A stretch of 64,000 nucleotides of DNA. Origin: Macrothele yani. Lineage: Eukaryota; Arthropoda; Arachnida; Araneae; Macrothelidae. The translations under genes and the position numbers were made by a program. The notes below the pieces were generated by a model. It ran no database searches, had not been told where the DNA came from, and saw only the letters and a list, made by a program, of their open reading frames with translations. Shown here one piece after another: positions 40,516-51,060 of the stretch (position 1 is its first letter; every line of letters begins with the position of its first letter). The DNA lies in NCBI GenBank assembly GCA_039090855.1, contig CM076997.1, positions 165,880,709 to 165,944,708 on the forward strand, in the 5' to 3' direction.

Positions 40516-41055
40516 ATTTCCATTGTAATTCCATACTTATGGATTTGTTCCCGTAGAAAAGAAAACCGATTTCCATAGCTGCCAGAACACCTACATGAAA
40601 CCCGCTGTGTCGTAATATCATCCAAAGTATTCTCGCATGACGTGAGCTATGTAACTTCTCAATATCGCAATCGTTTGCTCATCTGTTTAGGAACTAGGAA
40701 AGGAAAACGTTACGTCACTCATATTCTTTCTGTTTTGTCGCTCATGAACTACCCTGAGTAACAAATGAATGGATTTCTAAATAATTAAACGACGTGTTTC
40801 TTTTTAGTACTTTTGTTGCAACCCACTGACGAGAATAGGATTTAATAAGTACGCCGAACAATTTTAATTCCTCTTTTAATAAAGTTATTTTGGAACTACC
40901 CTACGGAACTCAATAATCTTAAATTGTTTGACACAACGCTAACTAATGTTTGTTTATTTTTAGAATGTCCTTTGGAAAAATACAATAAAATATGCGCTTG
41001 TAGCATAACTTTTACCACCCGTCTGTTCTCTGCGGTCACCATACCTCTGCAACTA
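40516..41055. other. AT-rich stretch without recognisable gene
   Basis: Nothing was recognised. Confidence 0.45.
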
Positions 41056-42004
41056 TTAAATCGTCCTTGCAGAAGTTCTGCTTATAATAGCACAGCTTCT
41101 GCAAGACCTTTTGATATTTTCATATTTTTCTTTAAGTTTTGTTGAGTGAGCAACTATAACAGATACATAGCGGTTACCATTGTGTAACAAACCCCATTTT
41201 AAGCTTCTGGTGGAGCTGTCTATAAAAAGCCACCAATATACCGGTCGGTATTCCGGTAGTCCCATTTGGAAAATAAATTCAGGAATGTTATTGCAGTATA
41301 CAAGTTCTTTATCTTGGCTGAAGTAAGGAAGAATTTCCTCCTGTCTTTTCTTATAAGCTTTTGTTTTAACTTCCGGCTTTAGACAGTTCTTTTCTTTTAG
41401 CCTGGATGCTAAAAGTTCAGATGCTTGCTTTGACATATTGAGTTTTCGTATCATATCATTGAGTTATTTTTAGGATAACTGCTGAGGTGTTGAAAAGCTT
41501 CCTTTTCATTAATTTCCACTGCTACCACATGTGGTACACTCCAAGTCCTGCATTTCTTCAACATCTGGCAATGTAAGGTATCGCAGTGAGGTAAAAACTG
41601 GTATGGGAACGTCTTTGCAGTGAGGCACAGGTCCCCTCGGTGATTCCAAATCAGGATACTCCCACTTATGTCTCTTATAGAGATTGAAGACTTTCACATT
41701 CACAGCATAAAAAATTACAGACATTGTGGTTGTTTTGCTGCTCTCTACACATAATAGGCACACCAAAGTGTAAACATTTCCTTTCTCAATTTTTCCCGTG
41801 TCGTAGGCACTCTACACCAGTCTCGCAAACCTCATGGGGAGAACAAGACTTACCTTGGTCTCCAAGCTTCATTCCAGAATAAGCAAGCCATGCTTGTCTT
41901 ACAAAGTCAGTGATGTTTTGCCCTTGTTTTTGCAGAGTGTATTCGCCACAAATGTAGGAGAATGCATTAGGACTGTTTATGCAGCTTCTTCGTAAAGAAC
42001 TCAT
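41056..42004 (-). pseudogene. Pseudogene of a multicopy arthropod hypothetical-protein family
   Basis: Minus strand, three blocks. Block 1 (42,004-41,786): CINSPNAFSYICGEYTLQKQ and DFVRQAWLAYSGMKLGDQ, ending at a stop. Block 2 (41,766-41,509): VNVKVFNLYKRHKWEYPDLE, then GPVPHCKDVPIPVFTSLRYL. Block 3 (41,454-41,056): LNMSKQASELLASRLKEKN, ILPYFSQDKELVYCNN and YWWLFIDSSTRSLKWGLLHN. The order and phrases (CYICGEYT, KLGDQDKxWxPHxVC, RPVPHxxxxPxPVF, NLSKxxAELLASRL, WRLFIDSSKxSLKxVLLHN) match an abundant uncharacterised protein recalled from spiders and hemipterans. Its biochemical function is unknown. The N-terminal Cys pairs suggest a zinc-binding module. Frameshifts and a missing middle make this copy non-functional. 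High copy number in genomes suggests a mobile origin. Confidence 0.65.
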
Positions 42005-42569
42005 ATTTCTTTGCTAAGGAAGAAAAAACATATATTACATGCAAGAATAATCTTTCAAAACAATATTAAAAATCAAATCAAAGATTACATTAGACAAAAA
42101 CACTATTAAGGAGCAAAAAGCCAGATCAAAAGCTGCTTGATATGTTAGCAGCCCCAGGTAGTTTCAGGGTACAATCAGTTTTTGAGATAATGGGTATACA
42201 TTACCTCAAAAACTGGAGCCAATTCGGCAAAACTAATGACATTTTTGGATTCAACACGCCTGAATTATGCTGAAAAATCCTAGGCAATAAAAAACCAAAT
42301 TGTTAGCCAGTGTTATATAGCACGCAATCACTTTGACGTCTCGAGAGCACACACGAACTGATCGATAAGTTCAGTAGTTAAAAACTTGTTTCCGGCTTAC
42401 AGAACAATTAAATTCTGAGCATGCGGCGGACCTCGCTTTTGAAACTCAATCGTGTAGGTAGGAGCTGTTGATTTTCTCAAAACACTCAACTGTTTGATCT
42501 TCCATGAGTGTTTTCAAATTTAACTTGTAAGCCTGTTGCGAAATATTTTGCAAACAGTACGATAATATG
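42005..42569. other. Stretch without recognisable gene
   Basis: It lies upstream of the pseudogene. Some of it may be its ancient flanking sequence, but nothing can be identified. Confidence 0.45.
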
Positions 42570-42960
42570 GCGAACTTTACTGCATTTCCTCTCAGTATCA
42601 AGAGATGTCGCCACAATGCAGACGTTGTTCTAACCTCTAGCGTTCCAGACAGAGAGAGAGAGAATGAAACAGAGATCTGGTTGCTATATGTATTCAAAAG
42701 TATGCGGGAGTGACATGGAGGAGACTGGCCCAAGACAGACCGTTGTGAAGGAAACTTGGGGAGACCTTCGTCCAGCAGTGGATTGATAATGGTTGACAAT
42801 GATGATGATATGTATAATGACCCTAGTGGAAAAAGAATGCTTTTCCTATATTAGAAATGTACGCCGAACAGTTCCCACGAGAAACTCTATCCAACGGAGG
42901 AAAGAGTTTTCAAATCAGACTTTCAGAAGCAGAGAAACAAGAGAAATCGTAATTTACCTA
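42570..42960 (+). repeat. Tandem duplication, copy 1 (with RTE insertion)
   Basis: GATAATATGGCGAACTTTAC, then CCTCTAGCGTTCCAGA, then a GA tract, then GAGATCTGGTTGCTATATGT, the inserted RTE tail (42,693-42,807), and then CCTAGTGGAAAAAGAATGC to CCAGCGGAAAAATAGC. Copy 2 follows directly. Confidence 0.88.
42693..42807 (+). mobile_element. 115-bp dead-on-arrival RTE retrotransposon tail
   Basis: The sequence GTGACATGGAGGAGACTGGC to CAGTGGATTGATAATGGTTG, ending in ATGATGATGAT, is nearly identical to the last coding and 3' bases of the RTE element at 50,109-50,235. It is flanked by ATATGTA (42,686-42,692 and 42,808-42,814). The uninterrupted site exists in the neighbouring duplicate near 43,148. 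Confidence 0.9.
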
Positions 42961-42994
42961 TCACTCCCCAGCGGAAAAATAGCTATATGGTGAA

Positions 42995-43083
42995 AATAGA
43001 TAATATGGCGAACTTGACTGCATCTTCTCTCAGTATCAAGAAAATGGCGCCACAATGCAAACGTTGCTCTAACCTCTAGTGTT

Positions 43084-43132
<49 letters not shown>

Positions 43133-43325
43133 CAGAGATCTGGTTGCTTATATGTATAATGTCCCTAGTGGAAAAAGAATGCTTTTCCAATATTAGAAAT
43201 ATACGCCGAACTGTTCCCACGAGAAACTCTATCCAACGGAGGAAAGAGTTTTCAAATCAGACTTTCAGAAGCAGAGAAACAAGAGAAATCGTAATTTACC
43301 TCTCACTCCCCAGCGGAAAAATAAC
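42995..43325 (+). repeat. Tandem duplication, copy 2 (empty site)
   Basis: The same sequence as copy 1 without the RTE insertion: GATAATATGGCGAACTTGAC, a longer GA tract (about 43,086-43,130), GAGATCTGGTTGCTTATATG directly joined to TATAATGTCCCTAGTGG, then CAGCGGAAAAATAACG. Confidence 0.9.
43086..43130. repeat. (GA)n microsatellite
   Basis: About 18 GA units, expanded relative to the short tract at the same place in copy 1 (42,652-42,664). Confidence 0.95.
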
Positions 43326-43700
43326 GCATTTCTGGAAAAATATAGAAAGGAAACAATGTACTAGGAAGCGAATCGAAGAATGTTTTGAATCGGATATTTA
43401 GAACCAAAACTATTAGAATAAAATGTATTTTAAATTACAGATCATCTGCATTTACGCCTCTAACGGCAAAATAATTTATTTAAAAAGGACGGAAAGGCAA
43501 GCATCATTGTCTTCACATTTCAAGATTCCCAGTGAAACAAAATCAGATCGGACAATAGTTGCAGAGACATGGTGTATTCAGGCTTGCGGACGGAAGGACT
43601 GGCAAAGGGGTGCGAAGAGCACGTATTTTTTGTACAAAAGTCGTGCTAACAAAATTGAAGTATTTCTCTTTTACAAGGAAAATTGGAGAGATAACCACAT
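43326..43700 (+). repeat. Unnamed dispersed repeat, copy A
   Basis: ATGTATTTTAAATTACAGAT, TTTACGCCTCTAACGGCAAA, CACATTTCAAGATTCCCAGT, GACATGGTGTATTCAGGC, GCGGACGGAAGGACTGGC. The same ordered phrases occur at 47,330-47,560, and the last ones at 60,690-60,790. Confidence 0.7.
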
Positions 43701-44825
43701 GGCGAAAACTATTTCTGTCGACAATAAAATTAAGATATCAGTTATTCATACACACAGAACATAAGTTCTAACAAGAATATGGTCGGGAAATTCAAAGATT
43801 TTGAAGAAAACGTTACTCGCAATGCCGTACTCCCTTATTCCAATAATGGGCTGCATACGGGTTATTTAAATAGTAATGTTACACTTAGCGAGATATAAAT
43901 CAAAAGCCTGAGAATGTAAAAACTGATCGACTTTTCTGAAAACATATTTGTGTACAAAGTAAAATATCATATAAACGATTTCACGATGTATAAAAATATC
44001 TCGTTCGTATAAATTCTCCATATCGTTCTTCAAACTTTAGAGCCTCTTATCAGTCATTCACATTCCTGAATTCCCTTTTTCCAACAAGAAAGAAGCTTGT
44101 AATGCCGATGACTAATGTTAAATTGATTCAGTCTTGTCAATATTTATGCCTATGATAAACAACAAAGAGAATGGGTATTCTAAAACAATTTATGTTCCCT
44201 CTGGGACTTAGAAAGAAACTTTTCGGCTCCTAAGAGAACTTACGTATTTATGAATGCATGCTGGAAAGCTGTTTTGTCAATTTATGTATATTTACTAGGG
44301 TAATAAATTCTTATTTTGCCTCAGTTCATGCTGCTCATTAGTCATCCGAACAAAAAAAAATTCCTTCTTCACAGTGTTGTTCTGTATCTTGTAAACTGCT
44401 AGATAGAGAAACTAAAAACACAGTTTTGCTCTCTATCTAGTAAAGTACTAGATCGACTGTAAAATACTGGCGTTTTAACACTGAACAAGGTTTCTGTGAA
44501 GAATCGTAATGTTTTACCATTTCATGGGGAAAATGAAAATGAAATAAAGATACAAAAATTAGACAATACTACCGAAGCGCCATATCTATGCTCAAAAGAT
44601 TTGACAATGATAATCAAGAACAGATATTCATCGCAGAGCGAATCTGTTCACCTTTGCAGTGTACCTACCTGTCACTGCTGCCAGTACTGCTACGATTCTG
44701 TAAATATGACTTCCAGGAACAGATTGCTGTTGAGTACATTTTTTCGTATCATTATTTGAAATGCACCTCTATATAATTATACATAATGATCTACAATCGT
44801 TTATATCGGAAACATTCTCTAACCT
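43701..44825. other. AT-rich stretch without recognisable gene
   Basis: No gene was seen. A short hairpin (CTAGATAGAG / CTCTATCTAG) lies near 44,399-44,441. Confidence 0.45.
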
Positions 44826-44995
44826 CTCCGATGGAGAAATGTTCTGAGGTGCTCGCTTCTCATCTTTCGTCCGAGATGGACGTGGGTTCGAGTCCCACCT
44901 TAATTATGAACGGTGTGCTCGGCCTCTTTCCTCTCCTGAACAAGTGATTGATTATTGCCCTAAAAGATGGTCTGGTCATTTGTAAACTCCTCCGT
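44826..44995 (+). repeat. tRNA-derived SINE
   Basis: Degenerate A box, then TCTTTCGTCCGAGATGGACG, a perfect B box GTGGGTTCGAGTCCCACC (self-complementary T-arm), and a body with CCTCTCCTGAACAAGTG and AAGATGGTCTGGTCATTTG. The body differs from family 1 in part. Confidence 0.65.
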
Positions 44996-45640
44996 TCCCC
45001 AGCACCACCACCAAAAGGAATAGTCTGTATGTTTAACTTGTACAGTAATGGATACAGCAATTCAGATATGTATCTGCAGTAATTTCTAGAGAAATCAAAG
45101 TAACTGCAGAAATAAACAAAAACGATGACACAGAGTTGTCGATTATAATGACCTCATCTTTTGAATGTTTTCCAACATCGAAAACTATATTTTAAGGCTG
45201 ATTTTTAAAAAGTCCAGAAATTCATCAAAAAGGAGAATACATTTATGTCACCTAGTGAAATAATGCGCATAATCAAAAATACGGAACGTCAGCGCAGTTA
45301 TTCTAGGAAACAGACCCAGTTACAAAAACGCTACATCTACAAATAGAAGTAGCTCACTAACTCTCATTAGCGGCTGAAAAACATGTTACGCAATTTGAAA
45401 AACTGTGTACAAAATCTTTCTCATATTGGCAGATAAAAGAAGCAAAACAGGTTTATAACTTGAACAATTAAATGAAGAGAAATAGAGGAAAAGGTTATAT
45501 AAATTAACGACCCCCAACGGAAATGGTGTGCATTAATTAATAAAGAAAATGGGTGCAAAATGATCTTCATAATGAAGAAATTCCTAATAAAAATGATTTT
45601 CCCCAAGATCTTTTATAACCGAGAAGCTCTTTCAAACAGA
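44996..45640. other. AT-rich stretch without recognisable gene
   Basis: The phrase TGTCACCTAGTGAAATAATG near 45,246 resembles the C(C)TAGTGGAAAAA motif of the dispersed repeat at 42.8-47.5 kb; it may be an old copy. Confidence 0.45.
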
Positions 45641-45960
45641 ATTATACACTGAGGCCCCATAGCAGAAAAAAATTGAGTAATGGAAAAGTGGAAAACACGC
45701 AAAAATTATGCTAAAGAAAATTGATTTTTTAACACGTTGTCTGAAATCAGTGATAGCGAGAAAAACGTGTTTGTCAGTTTTGCCACTTAGTGGAAAAAGT
45801 GTGTGCTAAAAAAATTGAAGAGGAAAAATTCTCAAATCTTACTAGCGAATGGCATTAGGTAAAAAAGTGATTTCCCAATTCGATTTGTAGAAGTGGAGAT
45901 TCAGTTACAAAGAGAAATGCACACTAACGTCACCTAGCGTCAGAACTATCAGCTACAAAA
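45641..45960. repeat. Old, diverged copies of the CTAGTGGAAAAA repeat
   Basis: GCCCCATAGCAGAAAAAAAT, GCCACTTAGTGGAAAAAGTG and GTCACCTAGCGTCAGAACTA recur about every 125-135 bp, with intervening similarity (AAGAG...TTCTCAAATC, TTCAGTTACAAAGAG). This suggests an ancient tandem organisation. Confidence 0.5.
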
Positions 45961-46164
45961 ACTTTGTAGTAGAGTCCGTTAATTATTTCCTGTTGGGTGG
46001 GAAGAACGGAATTGGCCCATTTTAGGATTGGTTATCATTTTAAGGTTTAAGCGTTTCGTTCGCCTAGCTGAACCCAGATCTTCCATTTCTTGAAGAACGA
46101 CACATTTCTGTCTTAAAATCAGAATCATCTCTAAACCTAGTCATTCCGTTCTTCCAACTTCAAG

Positions 46165-46537
46165 AGTAATTTTTTTTAATGATTTATTGGACCTGGTGGT
46201 ACAGACATGACAAACAGGCAGACAGAAACAGGATACAGATATTTCACAGCAACAAGTACAAATCACACATGGTTAACAGCATGCCAAATCATCAATTTAC
46301 ACAGATATAGACAGTGTTGATCATGTAACACATTGTGAACAGGTATACATCCAACATGGATTTTACAGTATGCTAAATGACCGATGTACACAGATAACCA
46401 GTGTTGGATTAGTAAGACATTGAGAGCCAGTACCGAAAGACAAACACAAACATCCATGCTGCACCGGGATTCGAACCCAATTAGGGCGAATGGTCAGAAG
46501 CCAGCGCCTTAGACCACTGTGCCACCGGGGCGGCTGA
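46165..46537 (-). repeat. Long tRNA-headed SINE with internal duplication
   Basis: The minus-strand head is well preserved: CGCCCCGGTGGCACAGTGGT (A box) and GGGTTCGAATCCCGGTGCAG (B box), near 46,465-46,535. The body contains two ~94-bp units (ACATGGTTAACAGCATGCC... and ACATGGATTTTACAGTATGC..., each followed by TTACACAGATA-like and CAGTGTTG). The 3' end reads CCAGGTCCAATAAATCATT followed by A-runs. Confidence 0.72.
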
Positions 46538-46679
46538 AACATTTTCTATACCAGACTTTTAGAAGGACTGATATCGCGAAAAGCAGAGATTGTACATGTC
46601 CTCCTGAAAACGATTAAATTGCGTGATATTTTGGGCAGGAAATGTGCATAAAATATTCTTCTTCATAGTAGTATCTAAC

Positions 46680-47560
46680 CATTTTTCAATCGGGATTTCA
46701 AAAACATAAACATTACCGTAAATATCATGTAAACAGAAACAATTCCCTGCGCACTCGACTTACAAAACGGCGCGTTAAGAAAAATTTGATGTTATATGCG
46801 AAATATGCAGCACCAGAAACAGTGTCCTACAAAGGAAGAGTTTTTCAAATCGAACATTCGGGTGCAAAAACGTCAAGAAAAATACAATGCATATCTTCCC
46901 CCACTGGCGGAAAAGCTGCCCATTATTCTTATACTCAAAATGTTTTTTCTTTGTGAATGCTATTTCACTGAAAAGAAAGTTTCTGAATCTCGGTTTCAGA
47001 AGCCACTAATATTGCTGCAAAAACATTGGAAACAGATATGCGCACTTAGGACCCATAGTGGTACACCAGTACTTTACAAAGAATTAAAAGATATGTGTAC
47101 AATATTTCCCAAGATGCACTAAATCCGACGCGAAAAAAGATTTTTCAAATTGGTGTTTTAGAAGCAGAGACATTGGGATAATCATAATTTATCTTCACAT
47201 CCCACACTAGACAAAAACTATGAATTATTTGAAAAAGAGACGCAAACCCAAAACAGCATTCGTTATAAATAGTATCAGAGGAAAGAACATTTTTTTCAAT
47301 CGGCTGCTTAGAGGAAATGATATGTAGTGAAATATATTTTGAATTCGATAACGTCTTTATTTACGCCCTCTATCGGCGGAGATATGCATCAGAAAAGAAC
47401 TGGTCAGAAAGGAACATCGTTCTCACATTTCTGGCTCCCAAAGGGGAAAAAATTATAAATCAGACTAATGGTTGAAGACATATAGTGTCCACAGACGGAC
47501 AGACAAAGTGATACTGCAAGCATGATTTTTTTTTGGCAAACGACGTTCTGTAAAAAGGGA
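46680..47560 (+). repeat. Unnamed dispersed repeat, copy B
   Basis: Several ~130-bp modules each carry a CACTGGCGG/CCTCTATCGG-type motif, AAGAGTTTTTCAAATCGA and a TTTAGAAGCAGAGA phrase. The block ends GTCCACAGACGGACAGACAA, AGTGATACTGCAAGCATG, TTTTTTTTGGCAAACGACG, matching the ends of the copies at 43.6 and 60.7 kb. The reading frame 46,796-47,122 is not recognised and is probably fortuitous. Confidence 0.6.
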
Positions 47561-47755
47561 GTTTTGGAAGAATTTCCTTGTATTGAATAAGGATCTATCG
47601 ATTGGTTAATTTTTTATGCTTTGCATTGTGTTTAAGCTTATTATCGTATACCGTTATTTTAGTAGCGGATAGCAAACCACATTCTGATCATATGAGGAAT
47701 GAAAACATGTTACAGATGTGAAGAAAATCGTCGCTAATCAAGCGGAGGCAAATAT

Positions 47756-48020
47756 TCTGATGCGCTTTGGCCACGTCGACAGAATGAGTGGTGAGGTGCT
47801 GACTAAGAGGATTTATTCAGTACAAGTTGCAGGAAAGAAAGGTAGAGCACAGTCAAGGAAATCATGAGAGGTGCAGATTCAGGAATGCCTGCATAAAAAA
47901 AGGATAATGAGTATAAATCACAAAACGTCTTAGGTGAGAAGTGTGAGGGATGAAACTGAAGCTCGAGTTGTGTGCCTAGATCACTGTAAATGGAGATGTC
48001 TGAAATACCAATAGTAATTG
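47756..48020 (+). pseudogene. C-terminal remnant of another non-LTR element
   Basis: The plus-strand reading ANILMRFGHVDRMSGEVLTK, then GKKGRAQSRKS, stop, matches the C-terminal signature of many RTE/related ORF2 proteins (RxFGHVxRM...GxRxRGRPRxRW). A weak RDETEARVVCLDHCKWRCL follows in another frame. It lies just upstream of the RTE element and is not part of it, because that element has its own such signature (WAGHTARRTDHRW). Confidence 0.55.
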
Positions 48021-48119
48021 AAATCTAGCATCGTCAATTTTCAATTTTAATCTGGCAGATGAGTTTTCCTCTTTAACGCTAACCTATAAATCACGAAAAA
48101 CAGCCTATTTATATGTATT

Positions 48120-50240
48120 TATAAACTTGAACGTGGCAAGCTCATAAGACAAACAAAATCTATTGACATAACCAACCTTAAAAACACCATAATACTTTCA
48201 AGTTGGAACTGAAGAACAGGTTCTCTGCTTTAGAAGGCCTAACATCGGAAGAAGTGGATATTTCTGAAGTTAACAGAAAAGTAACCAAAACTCTTATGGA
48301 AACAGCAACAAAATTAGCTGGGTCTAAGAACAAGTTGTATGTAAATAAATTATCAGGAAAAACGAAAATGTTGATGCAAAAAAGAAGAGAGATGAGGACA
48401 ACTAAAGAAGATGTGACTTCCAAAGTGGAATATATAGAGCTATGCAAGACAGTAAGAAAAAGTATCACTGAAGACTTAAGAAAATTCAACTGTGAACTAG
48501 TGAGGAAAGCAATTCAAAACAACCAAAGCCTAAAGATAGCAAAGGGACATCTCAGTAAGTTAAGAAAACAAATTATGGCACTGAGAAAAGAAGATGGTTC
48601 TGTAACAAGAAATAGAGGCGAAATTTTGACAAGAGTGAAAGATTTCTACTCCAAATTATATGAAAGGGATGATACATGCACTCCAGACATCATGAAAGAT
48701 ACAACTACCAGAGTTCCTCCAGTCCTTCCAGCAGAAGTTGCACATGCAATCAAGAACGTGAAGCGGGGAAAAGCTCCAGGAGAAGATGGAATTACTGTAG
48801 ACATCATACAAGAAGCAAGTGGAGAAATCGAAACAGTACTCGCCCAAATTTTCACTCGATGCCTTAATGAAGGAAAGATTCCTGAGGATTGGAACATCGC
48901 TACAATGATCCTGCTACATAAGAAAGGTGACATTGAGGATCTTGGAAGCTACAGACCTATCAGCCTCCTATCAGTAGTTTATAAAATCTTCACTAAAGTT
49001 CTTTCACACCGCTTGAAGGTAACACTGGACATGGCTCAACCGAGAGAACAAGCTGGATTCAGGAGTGGCTACAGCACAATAGATCATATCCACGTGCTGA
49101 GAGAACTAATTGAAAGAGCGAGGGAATATGAACTTCCATTGTGCATGGCTTTTATCGATTATGAAAAAGCCTTTGATTCGGTGAAACCATCAGCAGTTAC
49201 AATGGCTCTGAAAACCTGTGGTATTGAAGATGCATACATTAATATTATTAATAACATCTATGAAAATGCAAGTGCAAAGATTCGGCTGTTTGAAAATACA
49301 ACACACGTAAAAATTGGAAAGGGAGTGAGACAAGGTGACACCATATCTCCGAAGCTCTTTAATGCCACATTGGAGGGTGTTTTTCAGTCGCTGAGCTGGG
49401 AAAACAAGGGGATAAAGATTAATGGAGATTATCTAACCCACCTTCGTTTTGCTGATGACATAGTCATTTTTGCAACTACCCAATCAGAGCTGCAGAGTAT
49501 GATCCAGGAACTTGCTGACAAGAGTAAAGAAGTGGGATTAAAAATGAACTTTCAGAAGACAAAAGTGATGTTCAATGCTTTTACAAGAAATGAAGATTTA
49601 TCGATTGATGGAGAAAAGCTGGAGATAACAGACACGTACGTTTATCTTGGACAGCAGATATCAAGTGAGGGTCACATTGATGAAGAAATTAATCGGCGTA
49701 CAAAACTTGCCTGGAGAGCTTTTGGAAGAAACAGCATAATTTTCAAGAGCAATATGCCGTTATGTCTTAAAAGAAAAGTGTTTGATCAATGCATCCTTCC
49801 AGTGCTTACGTATGGTGCAGAGACGTGGACCTTAACTAAAAGAGACATACAAAGGCTGCAGACAACTCAAAGGAGCATGCAGAGGTGCATGCTTGCTGTA
49901 ACCAGGAGAGATAAGAAGAGGAACTCGTGGATCCGAAAAATGACAAGAGTGGAAGACATCATGATCAGAGTTAAATCCCTGAAATGGCAATGGGCTGGAC
50001 ATACTGCGAGAAGGACAGATCATCGATGGACAGCCGAAATTTTAGATTGGATTCCAAGGGACAGGAAAAGACCCAGAAGAAGACCACATGAGAGATGGGT
50101 GGATGAAATTCGAAAGTATGCAGGGGTGACATGGAGGAGACTGGCACAAGACAGACCGTTGTGGAGGAAACTTGGGGAGACCTTCGTCCAGCAGTGGATT
50201 GATAATGGTTGACAATGATGATGATGATGATATCTTATAA
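48120..50240 (+). mobile_element. 5'-truncated RTE-clade non-LTR retrotransposon
   Basis: Homology starts near 48,125 (KLERGKLIRQTKSIDITNLK, out of frame with the main ORF) in the endonuclease-RT linker and runs to a very short 3' UTR ending in a TGATGATGATGATGAT tail, typical of RTE elements. The APE endonuclease is missing, so the copy could not mobilise itself. The adjacent 115-bp relic at 42.7 kb is a second, even shorter insertion of the same family. Confidence 0.88.
48203..50212 (+). CDS. RTE-clade ORF2: reverse transcriptase and C-terminal domain
   Basis: 669 codons are open, starting from a TTG-type first codon (no ATG in place, because the element is 5'-truncated). Residues 190-200 read KAPGEDGITVD and 250-256 YRPISLL. 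Box A FIDYEKAFD is at 317-325, GVRQGDTISPKLF at 374-386 and catalytic LRFADD at 414-419. The polymerase aspartates are therefore intact. The C-terminal region has LPVLTYGAETWTLTK and WQWAGHTARRTDHRW, then DRKRPRRRPHERWVDEIRK, closely recalling insect RTE proteins. The open frame over 2 kb points to a fairly recent insertion. The product lacks an endonuclease. Confidence 0.9.
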   Translation: MELKNRFSALEGLTSEEVDISEVNRKVTKTLMETATKLAGSKNKLYVNKLSGKTKMLMQKRREMRTTKEDVTSKVEYIELCKTVRKSITEDLRKFNCELVRKAIQNNQSLKIAKGHLSKLRKQIMALRKEDGSVTRNRGEILTRVKDFYSKLYERDDTCTPDIMKDTTTRVPPVLPAEVAHAIKNVKRGKAPGEDGITVDIIQEASGEIETVLAQIFTRCLNEGKIPEDWNIATMILLHKKGDIEDLGSYRPISLLSVVYKIFTKVLSHRLKVTLDMAQPREQAGFRSGYSTIDHIHVLRELIERAREYELPLCMAFIDYEKAFDSVKPSAVTMALKTCGIEDAYINIINNIYENASAKIRLFENTTHVKIGKGVRQGDTISPKLFNATLEGVFQSLSWENKGIKINGDYLTHLRFADDIVIFATTQSELQSMIQELADKSKEVGLKMNFQKTKVMFNAFTRNEDLSIDGEKLEITDTYVYLGQQISSEGHIDEEINRRTKLAWRAFGRNSIIFKSNMPLCLKRKVFDQCILPVLTYGAETWTLTKRDIQRLQTTQRSMQRCMLAVTRRDKKRNSWIRKMTRVEDIMIRVKSLKWQWAGHTARRTDHRWTAEILDWIPRDRKRPRRRPHERWVDEIRKYAGVTWRRLAQDRPLWRKLGETFVQQWIDNG

Positions 50241-50279
50241 AAAGTATCGGGGCAGCTGTCTGTTAATTTACTAAGCGTA

Positions 50280-51060
50280 ACGGCATGGGGATTAATATCG
50301 CTTTGGTCCTGCCTTTGCTTTTATCACAATCTCCACTTTGCTGGGAAAGATTTCCAATAGATCTTAGTACGTCGTTGCGGAAATTATCTTGCATCCTGCC
50401 ACAAGTGTGTTTATCAGGTCAGACATCGATATCGGGAGGTTCGTCCCGGTTCCCAGTCAGCGTTTAAATTAATCATATACGTGTTCCACTGGGTTGAGAT
50501 TCTGGCATCTCTGCAGGAGTGTCAAGTTATTCTACATCAATTCAATCAAAGCATTCCTGGAAGGAACTCGTTTTGGTGTACGGGGCATTGTTCTGTTGGT
50601 AAGGGAGAGCTCCTTTACCGAACTGAACCGTAATTTTGAAAGCGCAGAATTGTCGAGAACGCAATTATAAGCTGCATCGTTAAACCTCCCGGGCACGGGA
50701 GTTAGCAATCCTGCCCAAGCCATGACAAAAAACCAAAGAACATGACGACTATTCTGTTAAATCTCATACTTAGCACAAAATAGTCGAGTAGGTAGCTTTG
50801 ACATGGCATCCTCCACACCCAGACTTGTATGTGGGACTGCCAGATGGTGAAGTGTGATTCATCATTCCAAAGAACGTACTTCCGAACTTTACACCAAGCC
50901 ATTTGATGCTTGGGTGGTGATGTTACGTTTTATGAGCTGCTGCTCGGCCATGAGAACACATTCCATTCGTTTCTTGACGGACTGCTATAATGGTAGCATT
51001 GCTTCCTCAGCCATCTTGCTATTTCGTGGTGAGCATTGAAACCGAGTACAGGCGGTTCTG
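50280..51060 (-). pseudogene. Tc1-like transposase relic
   Basis: Minus-strand fragments: YVLWNDESHFTIWQSHIQVW with VWRMPCQSYLL (first Asp) near 50,870, then VMFFGFLSWLGQDC, and then a degraded middle. It ends with STTY, stop, DLLEIFPSKVEIVIKAKAG near 50,340, the Tc1 C-terminus. The central part including the second catalytic residue is deleted or unreadable. Termini were not found. Confidence 0.65.

Noticed and set aside
44330..44500. Possible MITE with CTTCACAG ends
   Set aside because: Only about 10 bp of terminal symmetry plus a small internal hairpin, too weak to call.
44858..44902. GTGGGTTCGAGTCCCACC, a perfect T-arm, as evidence of a tRNA gene
   Set aside because: No matching acceptor or anticodon stems lie upstream. 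The sequence continues into a SINE-like body.
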